This document shows positions 15,012-17,605 of a DNA stretch of 17,605 bases, piece after piece. Where the stretch lies: contig CABUXM010000041.1 in assembly GCA_902495545.1 (NCBI GenBank), positions 1 through 17,605 on the forward strand, read 5' to 3'. Position 1 is the stretch's first letter. The number at the start of each line of letters is the position of its first letter. The notes under the pieces were generated by a model that saw nothing but the letters and a program-made list of their open reading frames with translations, ran no database searches and had not been told where the DNA came from. The position numbers and the translations under genes were made by a program. The stretch comes from an uncultured Collinsella sp. (GTDB lineage Bacteria; Actinomycetota; Coriobacteriia; Coriobacteriales; Coriobacteriaceae).

Positions 15012-15078
15012 GGCACACCTCCTAAAGGCTGAGCGCAGCGCGCTTTGGGTATCTCGTACCCCTTTTTAATCCGCCCGT

Positions 15079-15107
15079 ATTCTTGATGAGGGGGTTTGCC
15101 ATGTCAA
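15079..15107 (-). promoter_or_regulatory. Putative promoter of the mgtA leader
   Basis: On the minus strand a perfect -35 TTGACA (15107-15102) is followed after 17 bases by AAGAAT (15084-15079), which matches four of six -10 positions. Transcription would start near 15072, giving a leader of about 270 nt. GGGGTT (15091-15096) and AACCCC (15106-15111) form an inverted repeat over the -35 and spacer, which may be an operator. Confidence 0.5.
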
Positions 15108-15237
15108 CCCCATTGTTCGGAAAACCATTCCCCCTGACAAAGCCTTTACAGAATGCCGTGGCTCCAAAGCGCGCCCGCATCGACGCTTCGCCTGCGCTAA
15201 ACTGGAAGGCACGTACGCGATCACGAGAGGAGCCCGC

Positions 15238-15921
15238 ATGGAGGCTTACAAGCAAGAGTTCATCAAGTTTATGGTCGAGTCCGACGTTCTTAAGTTCGGC
15301 AGCTTTACGCTCAAGAGCGGCCGTCAGTCCCCGTTCTTTATGAACGCCGGCGCTTACGTGACGGGCTATCAGCTCAAGAAGCTGGGCGAGTATTACGCCC
15401 AGGCCATCCACGATAACTTTGGCGACGACTTTGACGTCCTGTTTGGGCCGGCCTACAAGGGTATTCCGCTGGCTGTTGTTACCGCCATTGCCTACCACGA
15501 GCTGTACGGCAAGGAGGTCAAGTACTGCTGCGATCGCAAGGAGGCCAAGGACCACGGCGCCGACAAGGGCAACCTGCTGGGCTACGAGCCCCAGGACGGC
15601 GACCGCGTGGTCATGGTCGAGGACGTCACCACCAGCGGTAAGTCCATCGACGAGACCTATCCCAAGGTCAAGGCTGCTGCCGATGTCGAGATCAAGGGCC
15701 TCATCGTGTCCCTCAACCGCATGGAGGTCGGCAAGGGTGGCGTGACCACCGCGCAGAAGGAGATCGAGGCCAAGTACGGTTTCCCCGTCGCGAGCATCGT
15801 CTCCATGGCCGAGGTCGTCGAGACCCTCTACAACCACGAGATCGACGGCAAAGTCGTCATCGACGACGAGCTCAAGACCGCTATCGACGCCTACTACGAG
15901 CAGTACGGAGCTCGGGAGTAG
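15238..15921 (+). CDS. pyrE: Orotate phosphoribosyltransferase
   Basis: A 227-residue cytoplasmic enzyme that joins orotate to PRPP to form OMP in pyrimidine synthesis. Visible elements are TLKSGRQSPFFMNAG (24-38, the orotate/phosphate loop), FGPAYKGIPL (69-78), CDRKEAKDHG (98-107, the catalytic flexible loop), and the PRPP motif VVMVEDVTTSGKS (124-136). Length and order match the family's longer form (about 210-230). AGAGGAG lies five bases before the start. No other pyr gene is visible beside it, and a structured element follows 40 bases after the stop. No pyrimidine-responsive attenuator is evident upstream. Confidence 0.95.
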   Translation: MEAYKQEFIKFMVESDVLKFGSFTLKSGRQSPFFMNAGAYVTGYQLKKLGEYYAQAIHDNFGDDFDVLFGPAYKGIPLAVVTAIAYHELYGKEVKYCCDRKEAKDHGADKGNLLGYEPQDGDRVVMVEDVTTSGKSIDETYPKVKAAADVEIKGLIVSLNRMEVGKGGVTTAQKEIEAKYGFPVASIVSMAEVVETLYNHEIDGKVVIDDELKTAIDAYYEQYGARE

Positions 15922-15961
15922 TTACGCGGGTTTACCAACCCGAGTAACGGCTCGACGCTGC

Positions 15962-16061
15962 AAACCCGCCAGAGCGGCAATCTGCCTTTCAACTTCGGCG
16001 GCATGATCGAAAGATCAATGCCGCCTCGTTTCAAGGCACCTTGCTCGCTCTGGCGGGTTTT
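15962..16061 (+). terminator. Cloverleaf-like structured element after pyrE
   Basis: An outer stem AAACCCGCCAGAGC (15962-15975) with GCTCTGGCGGGTTT (16047-16060) encloses three smaller hairpins. These are GGCA-ATC-TGCC (15976-15986), GGCGGCATGATC-GAAA-GATC-A-ATGCCGCC (15997-16025) with one bulged base, and AAG-GCAC-CTT around 16033-16042. The right arm ends in TTTT (16058-16061). It may be an elaborate terminator for pyrE or a structured RNA/DNA element. Its right edge lies seven bases from the left inverted repeat of the insertion sequence. Confidence 0.65.
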
Positions 16062-16067
16062 CGCTCA

Positions 16068-16081
16068 TATGACCCAATCCG
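16068..16081. repeat. Left inverted repeat of the insertion sequence
   Basis: TATGACCCAATCCG is the exact inverse complement of 17575-17588. It lies on the side downstream of the transposase gene, directly next to the structured element that follows pyrE. Confidence 0.85.
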
Positions 16082-16342
16082 CTGTCAAGAGCCACAATGG
16101 CCCCGCCGACCGCTTGCAATCGGTCGGCGGGGCCTGCCGTTAACCCGTCCCGGTCCGCCCCGGCATGTCATCGACGCCTTCGGCTCAGTCTCATATCCGC
16201 GGATACCGTTCTGTCGGCTCGCACTCCATTCCTTCGGCGGGGTTCCCCAAGTCTGTCGAGGCGCATGCGGAGGGCTCCGCGCGCACAGCGAAATAGGGGG
16301 TATCCCCGAAGGCCGCCCGGCTCGCCGGGACGGGGGCTATGT
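16082..16342 (-). ncRNA. Candidate guide (seek/bridge) RNA region of the IS
   Basis: IS1111-type elements are known to carry their target-guiding RNA in the non-coding stretch downstream of the transposase, and this is that stretch. It is rich in strong hairpins: GGCCCCGCCGACCG (16099-16112) with CGGTCGGCGGGGCC (16121-16134) and an eight-base loop, plus those near 16194, 16267, 16295 (GGGG-TAT-CCCC) and 16317. The RNA's exact ends and its target- and donor-binding loops cannot be fixed by eye. The call rests on position and foldability. Confidence 0.4.
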
Positions 16343-17464
16343 CTATTCCGCGCCCTCCCGGCACATCATGCCGAGGGCCCAGAGCCACCTCACGAGCTCG
16401 GCCGCGGTGGCCGCGTTGGCCTTCGCCGCGGGCATGCCGCGGGCGAGCATCTCCTCGCGCCGCCGCAGGAGCCGCTCGGACCCCTTCCTCCCGTGCATCC
16501 TTATCTCGAGGGGCACGCCCGTATCCCTTGGCATGAGCTTCGGCTGGTGCCGTGCCGCGGCGTAGCACCATGAGCCCTCAACGGCCAGCTTCCTCACGAG
16601 CGCGTTGCCCGCACCGCTGATGCCTCCGAGCCGCACGGAGTCGCCACTCGACCTCTGACTCGGCGCGAGGCCGAAATAGGCCGTGACCTGCCTTCCGGAA
16701 CGGAACCTCGTGAAGTCGCCGACCTCGGCCGAGAAGGCTGCGGCCAGCGCGAAGGCGCAGCCCTTGATCGACTGGAGGGCGGCCACCTCCGCGGCGATCG
16801 GGCTGGCATCCACGGCCGCCCTGTACTCGGAGAGCAGGTCCGCCCGGGCCTCCGCCGCGGCCTCGACCTCGTTCCTCAGGGCGGCGAGCGCCCGAACCCC
16901 GCCATCGTCCTCAGGCCTGACCTTGTCGAGCCACCTCAGGAAGTCGTAGGTCCAGTACTTCCTCGGGTTGCCGGCGGGCGTAGTGCCGCCGTAGACGAAC
17001 CCCCGCCTTGCGAGGAAGGCGAGCAGCCGCTGCTTGGCGGTCGCCAGGCGCGCGGCCGCCCCGTCGTAGGCGCCGGCGAGGTCCCTGATGCCTTCGACCT
17101 CGGGGGAGGGGGCCCATACGGGGGAGATGTCGTGGGCGAGTATCGCCTTGGCCATCCTGGCGGCGTCGTTCCTGTCGTTCTTGGAGGCCGAGTCGGCGGC
17201 CGACCTGGGGATCTTCGAGACCGCGGCGACGACGCACTCGACGCCGAGCCCGGCGAGCTCCCTTTGCGGGGCGAAGCCGAGGTAGCCGCTCTCGTAGGCC
17301 GCGAGCGACGGCCCGGGGAACCCATCCATCCACCCGGCGATCTCGCCCCAGGGGTTGCCGGGGAACCTCCTCGTCACGGCCTCGCCGGTGTCCGCGTCGA
17401 GGGCGCAGACGGTGGTCGACCTCAGGTGGACGTCCATCCCGAACGCGGTAGAATACTTTGGCAT
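16343..17464 (-). CDS. IS110-family DEDD transposase
   Basis: A 373-residue recombinase of the IS110 family. The N-terminal RuvC-like domain has the DEDD residues Asp11 (FGMDVH), Glu58 (AYESG), and Asp97 and Asp100 (KNDRNDA). A coiled region follows (about 190-230). The C-terminal Transposase_20 domain begins at IKGCAFALAAAF (233-244) and includes YFGLAPSQRSSGDS...GGISGAGNALVRK (263-292), where Ser273 is the likely catalytic serine. Both domains are full length and the frame is intact, so the enzyme is probably active. GGGAGG lies five bases before the ATG at 17464. Its GC-rich codons are more extreme than those of the neighbouring genes, in line with recent arrival. Confidence 0.93.
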   Translation of the reverse strand: MPKYSTAFGMDVHLRSTTVCALDADTGEAVTRRFPGNPWGEIAGWMDGFPGPSLAAYESGYLGFAPQRELAGLGVECVVAAVSKIPRSAADSASKNDRNDAARMAKAILAHDISPVWAPSPEVEGIRDLAGAYDGAAARLATAKQRLLAFLARRGFVYGGTTPAGNPRKYWTYDFLRWLDKVRPEDDGGVRALAALRNEVEAAAEARADLLSEYRAAVDASPIAAEVAALQSIKGCAFALAAAFSAEVGDFTRFRSGRQVTAYFGLAPSQRSSGDSVRLGGISGAGNALVRKLAVEGSWCYAAARHQPKLMPRDTGVPLEIRMHGRKGSERLLRRREEMLARGMPAAKANAATAAELVRWLWALGMMCREGAE

Positions 17465-17574
17465 GGGAGCCTCCCAACCTCGTTGCGGCGCGGCTGCGCC
17501 TATGGCACTTCAACATCATTGTCGCAGCCCCGACCCGCGGTCACGAGCGGGGGCTCCTGTCTTTTTAGTGCCCT

Positions 17575-17588
17575 CGGATTGGGTCATA
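17575..17588. repeat. Right inverted repeat of the insertion sequence
   Basis: CGGATTGGGTCATA is the exact inverse complement of 16068-16081. It lies 111 bases upstream of the transposase start codon and 17 bases from the end of the window. Confidence 0.85.
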
Positions 17589-17605
17589 GTGTCTGTCGTT
17601 GCCAA

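Larger units (their letters stand above)
14801..15237. other. Divergent mgtA-pyrE intergenic region
   Basis: These 437 bases separate mgtA (minus) from pyrE (plus). The mgtA side holds the leader promoter, the 23-codon ORF and hairpins, including GGGTA-CGAGA-TACCC at 15061-15047 on the minus strand, which in plus-strand RNA would instead be followed by five T. For pyrE I see only the Shine-Dalgarno AGAGGAG (15226-15232) and a possible -10 TAAACT (15198-15203), with no good -35. Confidence 0.55.
15922..16342. other. Gap between pyrE and the transposase gene
   Basis: No gene is supported here. The left part (to 16061) is the cloverleaf-like element; the right part (from 16068) is the non-coding end of the insertion sequence. 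Hairpins in the latter include 16099-16134, the palindrome TATCCGCGGATA (16194-16205), GCGGAG-GG-CTCCGC near 16267 and CCCGGC-TC-GCCGGG near 16317. Confidence 0.6.
16068..17588 (-). mobile_element. IS110-family (IS1111-type) insertion sequence
   Basis: TATGACCCAATCCG (16068-16081) is perfectly inverted as CGGATTGGGTCATA (17575-17588), enclosing about 1.5 kb with a single IS110-family transposase. Classical IS110 members lack terminal inverted repeats, while the IS1111 subgroup has short sub-terminal ones, so this fits IS1111. In that subgroup the true ends lie a few bases outside the repeats. The non-coding part downstream of the transposase is longer (about 260 bases) than the part upstream (about 110). 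No target duplication was seen, as expected for this family. The element is probably complete. Confidence 0.85.

Noticed and set aside
14801..15072. M-box (ykoK) type Mg2+ riboswitch in the mgtA leader
   Set aside because: I could not find the conserved M-box stems or loops; only simple hairpins and the small ORF are visible.
15101..15343. Plus-strand frame MSTPLFGKPF... with a GAGGGGG ahead of it, possible pyrE leader ORF
   Set aside because: It runs into pyrE in another frame for over 100 bases, has ordinary composition, and its start overlaps the better-supported mgtA promoter on the other strand.
16099..16134. 14-bp GC-rich hairpin as an intrinsic terminator
   Set aside because: No T-run follows on either strand, and it lies inside the insertion sequence, where it is better read as part of the guide-RNA region.

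Overview
The window is high-GC, bacterial, and most likely from a gut member of the Coriobacteriia; Collinsella or a close relative is my best guess. The grounds are the codon use, a 12-helix membrane protein fused to a LuxR-type helix-turn-helix (a gene type abundant in this class), Glc-family PTS sugar uptake, and many short palindromic intergenic repeats. This placement comes from family knowledge, not from a search.

Layout. (1) 1-104 is the tail of an unidentified gene, followed by a long hairpin. (2) 213-6310 is a carbohydrate-use locus. An alpha/beta-hydrolase (esterase/peptidase S9-like) on the minus strand diverges from a PTS EIIBC permease, a DUF4038 (apiosidase-like) glycoside hydrolase, the remnant of a second glycoside hydrolase, and a ROK sugar kinase. 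The 490-bp divergent control region holds several inverted repeats built on TAAACA/TGTTTA and is probably the operator region. The likely logic is that the PTS imports and phosphorylates a glycoside, the cytoplasmic hydrolases take it apart, and the ROK kinase phosphorylates the sugar set free. (3) 6311-6689 is a cluster of REP-like inverted repeats. (4) 6690-8234 encodes the membrane LuxR-type regulator, with a run of nine G at its ribosome binding site. (5) 8381-11950 is a four-gene block: a membrane-anchored small protein, a zinc-ribbon/Gln-rich protein and two related lipoproteins. It lies between two hairpin terminators of the same sequence family. (6) 12032-14800 (minus) is an MgtA-type P-type ATPase. 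Upstream of it is a leader of about 270 nt containing a good promoter match, a 23-codon ORF with an excellent Shine-Dalgarno, and hairpins. (7) 15238-15921 is pyrE (orotate phosphoribosyltransferase), followed by a cloverleaf-like structured element. (8) 16068-17588 is an IS110/IS1111-family insertion sequence with 14-bp inverted repeats and a DEDD transposase on the minus strand. Its 260-nt non-coding region downstream of the transposase is where an IS1111-type guide (seek/bridge) RNA would be expected.

The points most worth following up are the mgtA leader ORF, the IS guide-RNA region next to the cloverleaf element, the operator cluster of the sugar locus, the glycoside hydrolase remnant joined to a dispersed repeat, and the uncharacterised lipoprotein/zinc-ribbon block. 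I saw no tRNA, rRNA or CRISPR array.
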